Source: Candidatus Muproteobacteria bacterium RIFCSPHIGHO2_01_FULL_65_16
Lineage (GTDB): Bacteria; Pseudomonadota; Gammaproteobacteria; Acidiferrobacterales; Sulfurifustaceae
Direction of reading: 5' to 3'
DNA: 12,417 nucleotides
Assembly (NCBI GenBank): GCA_001785175.1
Contig: MFSY01000052.1
Span: 1-12,417, forward strand
Shown one piece after another: positions 1 to 5,858 of this stretch (positions are counted from its first letter, which is position 1; every line of letters starts with the position of its first letter). Made by a program: the position numbers and the translations under genes. Below the pieces are notes generated by a model. It searched no databases, had not been told where the DNA came from, and saw nothing but the letters and a program-made list of their open reading frames with translations.

Positions 1-111
1 TTCTTTGGCCGCGCAAAGAAAAGTCACCTGCCGTGGGTCAGCCACCCACAAGTAACACGCCGCCTGAAGGGCGGCTCGACCGAGCGGGGCCTAAGCAGCC
101 CGCTCATTTTT
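1..111. repeat. Cluster of four small hairpins upstream of ubiE
   Basis: Four short perfect inverted repeats follow one another with no gene between them. They are TTCTTTG/CAAAGAA (1-7 with 14-20), GTGGGT/ACCCAC (33-38 with 44-49), GCCGCC/GGCGGC (59-64 with 70-75) and GAGCGGG/CCCGCTC (82-88 with 99-105). The arrangement looks like the left-truncated end of a dispersed palindromic repeat of the kind common between gammaproteobacterial genes. Whether it recurs in the genome cannot be seen here. Confidence 0.5.
82..111 (+). terminator. Probable intrinsic terminator before ubiE
   Basis: A 7-bp GC-rich stem, GAGCGGG pairing with CCCGCTC, has a 10-base loop and is followed by ATTTTT. This is the standard layout of a rho-independent terminator on the plus strand. 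It would end a transcript entering from the left, or attenuate one leading into ubiE, whose start lies about 23 bases downstream. A separate ubiE promoter downstream of it is not evident. Confidence 0.5.
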
Positions 112-133
112 CAAAAGAGGCTTGGTTAAAGAT

Positions 134-895
134 ATGCCTTCGCCAGCGAACGACAAGCGCACCACCCACTTCGGCTACCGCGAGGTGCCGGAGGACGTCA
201 AGGCCGGACTGGTGGCGGAGGTGTTCCATTCGGTCGCGGACAAATACGACCTGATGAACGACCTCATGTCCGCCGGGGCGCACCGGCTGTGGAAGCGTTT
301 CGCCGTGGCGGTGAGCGGGATACGGGCCGGAGACCGCGTGCTCGATGTCGCCGCCGGCACCGGCGATCTCAGCGCGCGCCTCGCCGCGCGCGTGGGCCAG
401 GCGGGCGAGGCGGTGCTCGCCGATATCAACAATTCCATGCTCGAGGTCGGGCGCGCGCGCCTGGCCGACCGCGGCATTACGGGCAACGTCCGCTTCGTGC
501 GCGCGGACGCCGAGAACCTGCCCTTCCCCGAGGATCATTTCGATCTGGTGACCATCGCCTTCGGGTTGCGCAACGTGACGCACCAGGACCGCGCGCTCGC
601 CTCGATGTTCCGGGTGCTCAAGCCCGGGGGCGCGGTCTTGGTGCTCGAGTTCTCGCGCCCCGTGCTGCCCGGACTCGGGCGGCTGTACGACGCCTATTCC
701 TTCACCGTGTTGCCGCTGCTCGGGCGCGTGGTGGCCCAGGACGAGGCGAGCTACCGCTACCTCGCGGAGTCCATCCGCAAGCATCCGGATCAGGAGACGC
801 TGAAGCGCATGCTGGAACAGGCCGGCTTCGAGCGGGTGGAATATTTCAACTTGAGCGGCGGCATCGTGGCGCTGCATAAGGGCTATAAATTCTAA
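134..895 (+). CDS. ubiE: UbiE, ubiquinone/menaquinone C-methyltransferase
   Basis: SAM-dependent methyltransferase that C-methylates the benzoquinol (or demethylmenaquinol) ring in quinone synthesis. Read from ATG 134 the protein has 253 residues, close to the 251 of E. coli UbiE. Visible motifs are the family signature [11 protein letters not shown] near residues 38-48, the SAM-binding glycine-rich loop [12 protein letters not shown] at 69-80, the acidic ADINNSM segment at 96-102, FGLRNV at 143-148 and the VLKPGG strand at 161-166. A TTG at 122 is in frame, but it sits one base after the AGAGG ribosome-site-like sequence (116-120), so ATG 134 is preferred even though the spacing of 13 is long. 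It is first in a ubiE-ubiJ-ubiB operon, the usual gammaproteobacterial order. Its TAA stop overlaps the first unit of a 7-base tandem repeat. Confidence 0.95.
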   Translation: MPSPANDKRTTHFGYREVPEDVKAGLVAEVFHSVADKYDLMNDLMSAGAHRLWKRFAVAVSGIRAGDRVLDVAAGTGDLSARLAARVGQAGEAVLADINNSMLEVGRARLADRGITGNVRFVRADAENLPFPEDHFDLVTIAFGLRNVTHQDRALASMFRVLKPGGAVLVLEFSRPVLPGLGRLYDAYSFTVLPLLGRVVAQDEASYRYLAESIRKHPDQETLKRMLEQAGFERVEYFNLSGGIVALHKGYKF

Positions 896-962
896 GTAGC
901 AAGTAGCAAGTAGCAAGTAGCAAGAACACATCCTGCTTGCCACTTGTAACTTGTAACTTGAA
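894..962. repeat. Heptamer tandem repeat with inverted halves
   Basis: The unit AAGTAGC occurs four times in a row (894-921) plus a partial AAG. After an 11-base spacer come the related units CTTGCCA, CTTGTAA, CTTGTAA and CTTGAAA in the opposite sense (936-963). The second half is close to the reverse complement of the first, so transcript or single-stranded DNA could form a long imperfect hairpin. It fills the gap between ubiE and ubiJ and overlaps the ubiE stop codon. Related period-7 tracts occur at 5242-5269 and 11879-11936. Confidence 0.8.
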
Positions 963-987
963 ACTCGCGCCTTGCGCGAAGGACACC

Positions 988-1602
988 GTGGATGAATCAG
1001 GCATGTTCTTCCCCGCGATAGAAAGGCTGGGTAATCGTTTATTGCGACTCGACCCCGAGGCGCTGCGCCGGCTGGGCGAGTTGCGGGGCCGGGTGATACG
1101 CCTGCGCCTGGCGTGCGGCGTCGAGTCGCCGCCGGAGCTGTACGTGTTTCCGGACGCGACCGGCCTGCGCCTGCGCCCACACCACGACGGCGTACCGGAC
1201 GTCACCATAAACGGCGACCTGCCGTTCTTCAGCCGGATGATCCTGGGCGAGACCCTGGGGCGGCCCGCGGGCGAGCTTCAGATCAGCGGCGACGTCGAGC
1301 TCGGCCGGAGGTTCGAGCGCATCCTCGACGAGGTTGACCTCAACTGGGAGAAACAGGCGGCGCGCGTGCTCGGCGACGCCGCGGCGCACCGGCTGGGGAA
1401 CGCCGCGCGCGATCTGCGCGCCTGGGGCGCACAGATCGCGCGCACGGTCGGTCGGGACGCCGCCGAGTATCTGCAAGAGGAGAGCCGGATACTCGCGGCG
1501 CGCGCGCGCGTCGAGGCGTTCGCGCGCGCGGTGGCCGAGGTCCATGACGGCGCCGAACGCGCGCAGCGGCGCCTCGAACGGCTGCGCGGGCCGGCCCGAT
1601 GA
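988..1602 (+). CDS. ubiJ: UbiJ, SCP2-domain ubiquinone biosynthesis accessory factor
   Basis: UbiJ is a soluble lipid-binding accessory protein of the aerobic ubiquinone assembly complex, working with UbiK and the Ubi hydroxylases. Read from GTG 988 the product has 204 residues (E. coli UbiJ: 201). The SCP2 sterol-carrier-like fold spans roughly residues 16-115. The strongly conserved segment lies at 101-137, with GDVELGRRF and the DLNWEKQAARVLGD core, and an alanine/arginine-rich, coiled-coil-like C-terminal helix covers about 140-200. GTG 988 is chosen because AAGGA (979-983) lies just upstream. ATG 1003 is possible but would be 19 bases from that site. A further upstream TTG at 937 lies inside the heptamer repeat and is rejected. 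The stop overlaps the ubiB start by 4 bases. Confidence 0.88.
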   Translation: MDESGMFFPAIERLGNRLLRLDPEALRRLGELRGRVIRLRLACGVESPPELYVFPDATGLRLRPHHDGVPDVTINGDLPFFSRMILGETLGRPAGELQISGDVELGRRFERILDEVDLNWEKQAARVLGDAAAHRLGNAARDLRAWGAQIARTVGRDAAEYLQEESRILAARARVEAFARAVAEVHDGAERAQRRLERLRGPAR

Positions 1603-3257
1603 CGTCCGTCCGGCGACTGGCGCGCCTGCTGCGCATCACGCAGATCTTCGTCCGGCACGACCTGGATGAATTCACCGGCGCGATCCACCTGTTCCGTCCC
1701 TACCGCTACCTGCTGCGCCTGCTGCCGTGGCGCTGGCGGCGGCGCGCGCCGGCCGCGCGCGGCGCGCGCCTGCGCGCGGCGCTCGAGGAGCTCGGCCCGA
1801 TATTCGTGAAGTTCGGGCAGATGCTGTCCACCCGCCCCGACCTGCTGCCGGAGGACATCGCCGAAGAACTGGCCAAGCTGCAAGACCAGGTCCCGCCGTT
1901 TCCGGGCGCGCAGGCGACGAGCATCGTCGAGCAGGCGCTCGGCGGCCGGATCGAGGATCACTTCAGCGAGTTCCAGCGCGAGTCCGTGGCCTCGGCCTCG
2001 GTGGCCCAGGTGCACATCGCGCGCCTGCACGACGGCGCCGAGGTGGCGGTCAAGGTCCTGCGGCCCGGGATCGAGCCGGTGATCGAGCGCGATCTCGATC
2101 TGCTCTATGCGCTGGCGCGCCTGGCGCTGCGCTACTGGCCGGACGCGCGGCGGCTGCGGCCGGTGGAAGTCGTGGGCGAGTTCAACAAGACCATCCACGA
2201 CGAACTCGACCTGCGGCGCGAGGCGGCCAATTGCTCGCAGTTGCGCGCCAACTTCGAAGGCTCCGACATGCTTTATGTCCCCAAGGTGTACTGGGACCTC
2301 ACGTACCGTAATGTCATGGTGATGGAGCGCATCCATGGCATCCCGATCGCCAACATCGAGGCGCTGAAGGCGGCGGGCATTGACATGCGCCGGCTGGCGC
2401 ACAACGGCGTCGAGATATTTTTCACCCAGGCGTTCCGCGACGGCTTCTTCCACGCCGACATGCACCCGGGCAACATCTTCGTCTCGCCCGATGGTCAGTA
2501 CCGCGCGGTGGATTTCGGCATCATGGGTTCGCTCGGTGAGCGCGACAAGCTTTATCTGGCGGAGAATTTTCTCGCGTTCTTCAATCGCGATTACCGCGCC
2601 GTGTCCGAGGCGCACCTGCGCGCCGGCTGGGTGCCGCCGGGCACGCGCGTGGACGAATTCGAGGCCGCGATCCGGTACGTGTGCGAGCCGATCTTCGCCA
2701 AGCCGATCAAGGACATCTCCTTCGGGCGGCTGCTGTTGCAGCTATTTCAGACCGCGCGCCGCTTCAACATGGAGGTGCAGCCGCAGCTGGTGCTGCTGCA
2801 GAAGACCCTGTTCAACATCGAGGGCCTGGGACGGAGGCTGTACCCGGACCTGGATCTGTGGGTGACGGCCAAACCGTTCCTCGAGCGCTGGATGCGGGAG
2901 CGCCTGGGACCGGCGGCGCTTTTGCACACTCTGCGGCGCGAGCTGCCGAAGTGGTGGCAGCGGCTGCCGGAGATGCCGGCGCTGGCGCACGAGGCGCTGC
3001 GGCGCCTGACCGGCGGCGAGCTGGAGCTGGAGTGGAAGTCGCGGGACCTCAGGCGCCTGCGCGAAGAGATCCGCCAGAATCAGCGGCGGCTGTACTTCGC
3101 GGTCGCCGGCGGCGGCATGCTGATCGCGGCCCCGCTCATAGGCGCGGTCGGGCTATTCACCGCCGAACTCTGGGGGTTAATCCCGTGGGCCGGCGGGCTC
3201 ACGGCCGTCGCGGGCGCGGTCCTGCTCTGGCGCGCGCGGCCGGGCGGCGGCGCCTGA
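1599..3257 (+). CDS. ubiB: UbiB, ubiquinone biosynthesis atypical kinase/ATPase
   Basis: Membrane-anchored ADCK/ABC1-family ATPase needed for ubiquinone synthesis, thought to help extract or present lipid intermediates to the Ubi complex. At 552 residues it matches E. coli UbiB (546). Family marks are the KxGQ motif KFGQ (71-74), an alanine/serine-rich nucleotide loop ASASVAQVH (131-139) in place of a glycine loop, the AVKV lysine (K152), DELDLRREAAN (201-211), the catalytic-loop equivalent HADMHPGN (285-292) and the metal-binding DFG (305-307). The C-terminus carries two hydrophobic segments, about 505-527 and 530-546, consistent with the usual membrane anchor. ATG 1599 overlaps the ubiJ TGA in an ATGA junction, indicating translational coupling. 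Confidence 0.95.
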   Translation: MTSVRRLARLLRITQIFVRHDLDEFTGAIHLFRPYRYLLRLLPWRWRRRAPAARGARLRAALEELGPIFVKFGQMLSTRPDLLPEDIAEELAKLQDQVPPFPGAQATSIVEQALGGRIEDHFSEFQRESVASASVAQVHIARLHDGAEVAVKVLRPGIEPVIERDLDLLYALARLALRYWPDARRLRPVEVVGEFNKTIHDELDLRREAANCSQLRANFEGSDMLYVPKVYWDLTYRNVMVMERIHGIPIANIEALKAAGIDMRRLAHNGVEIFFTQAFRDGFFHADMHPGNIFVSPDGQYRAVDFGIMGSLGERDKLYLAENFLAFFNRDYRAVSEAHLRAGWVPPGTRVDEFEAAIRYVCEPIFAKPIKDISFGRLLLQLFQTARRFNMEVQPQLVLLQKTLFNIEGLGRRLYPDLDLWVTAKPFLERWMRERLGPAALLHTLRRELPKWWQRLPEMPALAHEALRRLTGGELELEWKSRDLRRLREEIRQNQRRLYFAVAGGGMLIAAPLIGAVGLFTAELWGLIPWAGGLTAVAGAVLLWRARPGGGA

Positions 3258-3260
3258 TAG

Positions 3261-3449
3261 TTTGTTGAAAAACGCCATCCACGGCGTTTTTCAACTCGCT
3301 TCGCCGCGGCGCGAACCTGTAGCCCTACTCGCTTTGCTCGTTCGTCCTACCTTATGACAGGCGGCTCGCTCCGAAAATCAAACACTTAACGTGTTTGGTT
3401 TTCGATGCGGCACATCCCTGTGGCGCCTAGCAGTTCGTTTTTCAACGAA
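3261..3449. repeat. Miniature element with terminal inverted repeats and internal hairpins
   Basis: The left end (3261-3274, TTTGTTGAAAAACG) matches the reverse complement of the right end (3436-3449, CGTTTTTCAACGAA) at 13 of 14 positions, defining a block of about 189 bases with no protein in it. Inside are a perfect 13-bp hairpin (3264-3276 with 3283-3295), a palindrome CGCCGCGGCG at 3302-3311 and a 14-bp hairpin with one G-U pair (3372-3385 with 3391-3404). This resembles a non-autonomous miniature mobile or palindromic repeat. I see no clear target-site duplication at its edges. Confidence 0.55.
3264..3295. terminator. Hairpin after ubiB, possible bidirectional terminator
   Basis: GTTGAAAAACGCC and GGCGTTTTTCAAC form a perfect 13-bp stem around the loop ATCCAC, 6 bases after the ubiB stop. 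The A5 on one arm and T5 on the other give the pattern of a bidirectional terminator with a short CGCC/GGCG core. The T-run lies within the stem, so termination strength is uncertain. It coincides with the left end of the miniature element. Confidence 0.45.
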
Positions 3450-3478
3450 CCGCCAAACGACGGCCGGGACGCGGCCCG

Positions 3479-3487
3479 TGCTATACT
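3479..3487 (+). promoter_or_regulatory. Extended -10 promoter for the barrel-protein gene
   Basis: TGCTATACT matches the extended -10 consensus TGnTATAAT with a single mismatch. No good -35 hexamer is seen 16-18 bases upstream, as is usual for extended -10 promoters. Transcription would start near 3494, about 32 bases before the ATG at 3526. It lies directly to the right of the miniature element. Confidence 0.5.
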
Positions 3488-3525
3488 TTTTCCATCTGTA
3501 GCGGGGGCCGCCCACGGCATAGACG

Positions 3526-4383
3526 ATGAAAATCTTCCGGATAACCGGCCTGATCCTGGCCTCGTTCCTGCCGCTTGCGGCCAACGGCGGGGGAAAATAT
3601 TCCTGGTTTGATGAAATAACGCCGGCCGGTGAGGAGTTTCCCGCCGGCGGTTGGTCCGCGCGGTCGAACAACGGGCCGGCCGCGCACAGCTTCGGCGTCA
3701 ACGTCTATCGCTCCCTGGCCGCGAGCCGCCTGGAGGAGGAGTTCGCTGCTGAGCCGGTTGACGAGACCCCGGTCCACGCCGACGTGCTGCGGCTGTACGG
3801 CGAGGTCGGCGCCGCCGGGCCGGCGCCGGAGCACGAGACCGCCGCGGATGGATCATCCGTGCCACGGCTGAACGTGCGCTGGCAACGCCCACTGACCGCC
3901 TCCAGCAGCGTGGTGGTGTCGGCCGAGTACGGCGAAAACGTCTATGCCACGCCGGCGCCGCAAGACACGGCGGATGCGCGCGCGGCCTTGTCCTGGACCG
4001 GCCGCTTGAACACAAGGGGACAGCCCGGCGTCACCGGCAGCCTGTTCGTGGGCGACGAGGCGGCCAAGGACGATACCTACCGGTATCTCGGGCGCAAGTA
4101 CTATGGGTTCGCCGTCGGCGGCGATATGACGCTCAACGGCGCCCACACGCCCTATGTCACCTATCGCCTGCAAAAAAGCTACTACGACGCCGCGGATGAC
4201 TCACTCGCCGCGACCTCCCGCTACGACGGGCGCTCGCTGCTGTCGGCCGGCTGGAAGTGGCAGGTGCAGCCGCGCTTGAGTTTGCAGGCCGAGGCGCGCT
4301 ACGGCCTCGGCGGCGAGAAGCTCGATCTCTACGGCCCCGAGCGCGGCCGACTCTTCTTCAGCACGCGGTTTGATTTCCGGTAA
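3526..4383 (+). CDS. Exported protein of unknown function, probable outer-membrane beta-barrel
   Basis: I do not recognise the family. The 285-residue product starts with a signal peptide: basic MKIFR, hydrophobic stretch 6-19, possible cleavage after LAA at 17-19. Residues about 20-110 are polar and low in hydrophobics. From about 114 onward it alternates polar and hydrophobic residues in strand-sized pieces rich in Tyr and Trp (114-121, 128-140, 152-160, 169-175, 190-201, 208-219, 236-246, 250-260, 274-284), ending in RLFFSTRFDFR. That pattern is typical of an outer-membrane barrel, although the last residue is Arg rather than the usual Phe. No cysteine is visible, so it is not a lipoprotein. 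The start is ATG 3526; no clear ribosome site precedes it. It stands alone with its own candidate promoter, facing the acetyltransferase gene. Confidence 0.7.
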   Translation: MKIFRITGLILASFLPLAANGGGKYSWFDEITPAGEEFPAGGWSARSNNGPAAHSFGVNVYRSLAASRLEEEFAAEPVDETPVHADVLRLYGEVGAAGPAPEHETAADGSSVPRLNVRWQRPLTASSSVVVSAEYGENVYATPAPQDTADARAALSWTGRLNTRGQPGVTGSLFVGDEAAKDDTYRYLGRKYYGFAVGGDMTLNGAHTPYVTYRLQKSYYDAADDSLAATSRYDGRSLLSAGWKWQVQPRLSLQAEARYGLGGEKLDLYGPERGRLFFSTRFDFR

Positions 4384-4389
4384 TCACAT

Positions 4390-4511
4390 CCGCCGCAAAG
4401 GCGGTCGCTCCCGACATCCTGTCGCGCGCGACATTCGTACGTCCCGGTACAGCATCCACGTCAACCGCGCGTCCCGGCGCGACGTGGAAATTAGTACGTC
4501 CCTGTACAGCA
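4390..4511. repeat. Hairpin cluster with 18-base direct repeat
   Basis: An 18-base sequence starting GTACGTCCC and ending GTACAGCA occurs at 4437-4454 and 4494-4511 with one mismatch, 57 bases apart. Between the copies a 7-bp inverted repeat CCACGTC/GACGTGG (4456-4462 with 4481-4487) encloses GCGC/GCGC. To the left are CCGCC/GGCGG (4390-4394 with 4400-4404), CGACA/TGTCG (4412-4416 with 4420-4424) and the perfect palindrome GTCGCGCGCGAC (4421-4432). It looks like a complex palindromic intergenic repeat. Confidence 0.6.
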
Positions 4512-4549
4512 CAAAGGACGCAAAGAAGAATTGAGGGAAGGAAGTTTTT

Positions 4550-4638
4550 ACGTAGGTTGGGTTAAGCCGCGCAAGCGGCGAACCCAACAAAATCATCATA
4601 CTGAATGGTGGATTCGCTGCGCTTAATCCACCCTACGT
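4550..4638. repeat. Small element with 17-base inverted ends
   Basis: The left end ACGTAGGTTGGGTTAAG (4550-4566) matches the reverse complement of 4622-4638 at 15 of 17 positions. Each half also folds on itself: TTGGGTT/AACCCAA (4557-4563 with 4581-4587) around GCCGC/GCGGC, and GGTGGATT/AATCCACC (4607-4614 with 4625-4632). The wording resembles a dispersed intergenic repeat I associate with many proteobacterial genomes. That is recollection, not a search result. Confidence 0.6.
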
Positions 4639-4660
4639 TCCTGCTCCCTGAGCCACCTTT

Positions 4661-4729
4661 CTTTGTGTACTTTGCTCTTTGCGCTCTTTGCGCACTTTGC
4701 GCACTTTGCGCACTTTGCGTCTTTGCGGC
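4661..4729. repeat. CTTTGCGCA-type tandem repeat tract
   Basis: Eight units beginning with CTTTG occur in a row, mostly 9 bases apart: CTTTGTGTA, CTTTGCT, CTTTGCGCT, three copies of CTTTGCGCA, CTTTGCGT and CTTTGCGGC. An opposite-sense pair (CAAAG and GCAAAG at about 4512-4526) lies to the left of the 4550-4638 element, so the two may bracket it. The tract ends 23 bases beyond the acetyltransferase stop codon. A shorter relative lies at 7328-7353. Confidence 0.75.
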
Positions 4730-4752
4730 GAAAACTCTTATCTTAAATAATT

Positions 4753-5235
4753 CTAACCCTCCCCCCAATCCAGGCGCTTGGTGAAGGTCGCCGTCTGCGG
4801 CCGCTCCTCGTAGCCGAGCGACGGATAAAACCCGCGCTTGTATGATTCCCGTTCGCGGCTGTTAAGCACGCTGATGCGGAAGCACTTGCGCTTGACCGCC
4901 TCGGCCTCGATGCGCGCCATCAGCGCCGTGCCCACGCCCCGGCCGCGCGCCTCGTCGCGCACGAAGACCTCGCTCACCAGCATCTCGCGGCCGGCGAACA
5001 GCAGATAGGTCACGATCTCCCCGTGGATGTAGCCGACGACGCGGCCGGCGAGCTCCGCCACCAGGAGCAGCGCGTCCTCCTCGGCGGTGAGCGCGCTCAG
5101 CCGCTGGCGCAGCGTGCTGCCGTCGTCCTTGAACGCCGGGTTCCAGCCGAGCTCGCGATGCAGCTGCATGACCGTGCCGATGTCGTCGGCGCGCAGCGGG
5201 CGGATCTTGACCTTGGTTTTCTTGAGCGGCCACAT
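4753..5235 (-). CDS. GNAT-family N-acetyltransferase
   Basis: A 160-residue single-domain GNAT protein, predicted to move an acetyl group from acetyl-CoA to an unknown amine. The acetyl-CoA pyrophosphate-binding motif A is clear: VSEVFVRDEARGRGVGT at 87-103, with the R-x-x-G-x-G/A core RGRGVG. The family's C-terminal strand and helix follow, with GFYPSLGYEE at 135-144. The substrate cannot be read from sequence. The start is the only plausible one, since the N-terminal strand VKIRPLRADD begins at residue 9. No ribosome binding site is visible; its usual position is taken by a 7-base tandem repeat ending 6 bases before the ATG. It is the last gene of the minus-strand series, 48 bases after the DJ-1-like gene. 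Confidence 0.85.
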   Translation of the reverse strand: MWPLKKTKVKIRPLRADDIGTVMQLHRELGWNPAFKDDGSTLRQRLSALTAEEDALLLVAELAGRVVGYIHGEIVTYLLFAGREMLVSEVFVRDEARGRGVGTALMARIEAEAVKRKCFRISVLNSRERESYKRGFYPSLGYEERPQTATFTKRLDWGEG

Positions 5236-5241
5236 AACTAA

Positions 5242-5269
5242 GGCGCGAGGTGCGAGATACGAGGTACGA
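5242..5269. repeat. Heptamer tandem repeat before the acetyltransferase start
   Basis: Four 7-base units in a row read GGCGCGA, GGTGCGA, GATACGA and GGTACGA on the plus strand (consensus GGTRCGA). The tract occupies most of the 48-base gap between the DJ-1-like and acetyltransferase genes and ends 6 bases upstream of the latter's ATG on the minus strand. The period and placement match the tracts at 894-962 and 11879-11936, though the unit sequence differs. Confidence 0.65.
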
Positions 5270-5283
5270 AAGGCCGTCGCTCC

Positions 5284-5856
5284 CTAAGCGACGGAGCGGT
5301 GCGCCGGCGGGCGCACGAGCGTGGCCTCCACCTGGTCGCGTTTCTCCCGCCCCGCGAGCAGGGCGATCAGCTCCAGGGCGAAGTCCAGCGCCGTTCCCGG
5401 GCCGCGCGAGGTGACGACATGGCCGTCGGCGACGACCGCCAGGTCCTCGAGGCGCACGCGCGGAAACACGGCGGCGTCTACCGCGCCCGGATAGCAGGTG
5501 GCGCGTTTGCCGTCCAGCACGCCCGCCACCGCCAGCACCTTGGTGGCGGCGCAGATGGCGGCGGTGAATTTTTTCTGGCCGGCCATTTTCTTGACGAGGC
5601 CGACGACGCGCGCGTCCCGTTCGAGGTTCGTCGCTCCCGGCTGGCCGCCGGGCAGGACCACCATGTCGTACTCCCGCTTCAGTGCGTCGTCGAGCGTGGC
5701 GTCGGGTTGGATCACGGTGCCGCGGCTGCATTTCACCGGCCCCGGCGCCAGGCCCGCGGTCACGACCTCGACGCCCGCGCGCCGCAGCAGATCAATGACG
5801 GAGACGGCCTCGAGTTCCTCGCAGCCCTGGGCCAGCGGCACGAGCACGGACGCCAC
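5284..5856 (-). CDS. DJ-1/PfpI (YajL-like) family protein
   Basis: A 190-residue member of the DJ-1/ThiJ/PfpI superfamily, close in length and wording to E. coli YajL (196) and human DJ-1 (189). These proteins are linked to oxidative stress, chaperone and possible glyoxalase or deglycase roles; the exact activity is debated. Family marks are the glutamate-rich GCEELEAV (11-18, E16 aligning with DJ-1 E18), VKCSRG (41-46), the LPGG turn (68-71), the nucleophile elbow AAICAAT with C102 aligning with DJ-1 C106, and TSRGPGTALDFALELI near the C-terminus. The start is GTG at 5854-5856, supported by a strong AGGGAGGG site at 5862-5869, 5 bases away. That site lies within the last codons of the protease gene, and only 2 bases separate the two genes, so translation is likely coupled. 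Confidence 0.9.
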   Translation of the reverse strand: MASVLVPLAQGCEELEAVSVIDLLRRAGVEVVTAGLAPGPVKCSRGTVIQPDATLDDALKREYDMVVLPGGQPGATNLERDARVVGLVKKMAGQKKFTAAICAATKVLAVAGVLDGKRATCYPGAVDAAVFPRVRLEDLAVVADGHVVTSRGPGTALDFALELIALLAGREKRDQVEATLVRPPAHRSVA

Positions 5857-5858
5857 GT

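Larger units (their letters stand above)
4384..4752. other. Gene-free convergent intergenic region filled with repeats
   Basis: This 369-base stretch lies between the 3' ends of two converging genes and contains no convincing reading frame. It is a mosaic of small repeats. First come hairpins and an 18-base direct repeat (4390-4511), then an inverted-end element (4550-4638), then a tract of CTTTG-headed units (4661-4729). It has no recognisable transposase fragment and no canonical terminator with a T-tail. Confidence 0.75.

Noticed and set aside
122..133. TTG start for ubiE four codons upstream of the ATG
   Set aside because: It sits one base from the AGAGG site, too close for initiation; the ATG at 134 gives the normal family length.
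937..987. Upstream TTG start for ubiJ
   Set aside because: It would translate the heptamer repeat into an unrelated leader; GTG 988 has an AAGGA site and gives the family length.
1278..2615. Long minus-strand open frame over ubiJ and ubiB
   Set aside because: It is antisense to two recognised Ubi proteins and has no motif of its own.
4661..4729. CRISPR array
   Set aside because: The units are 9-base tandem repeats with no spacers and no cas genes nearby.
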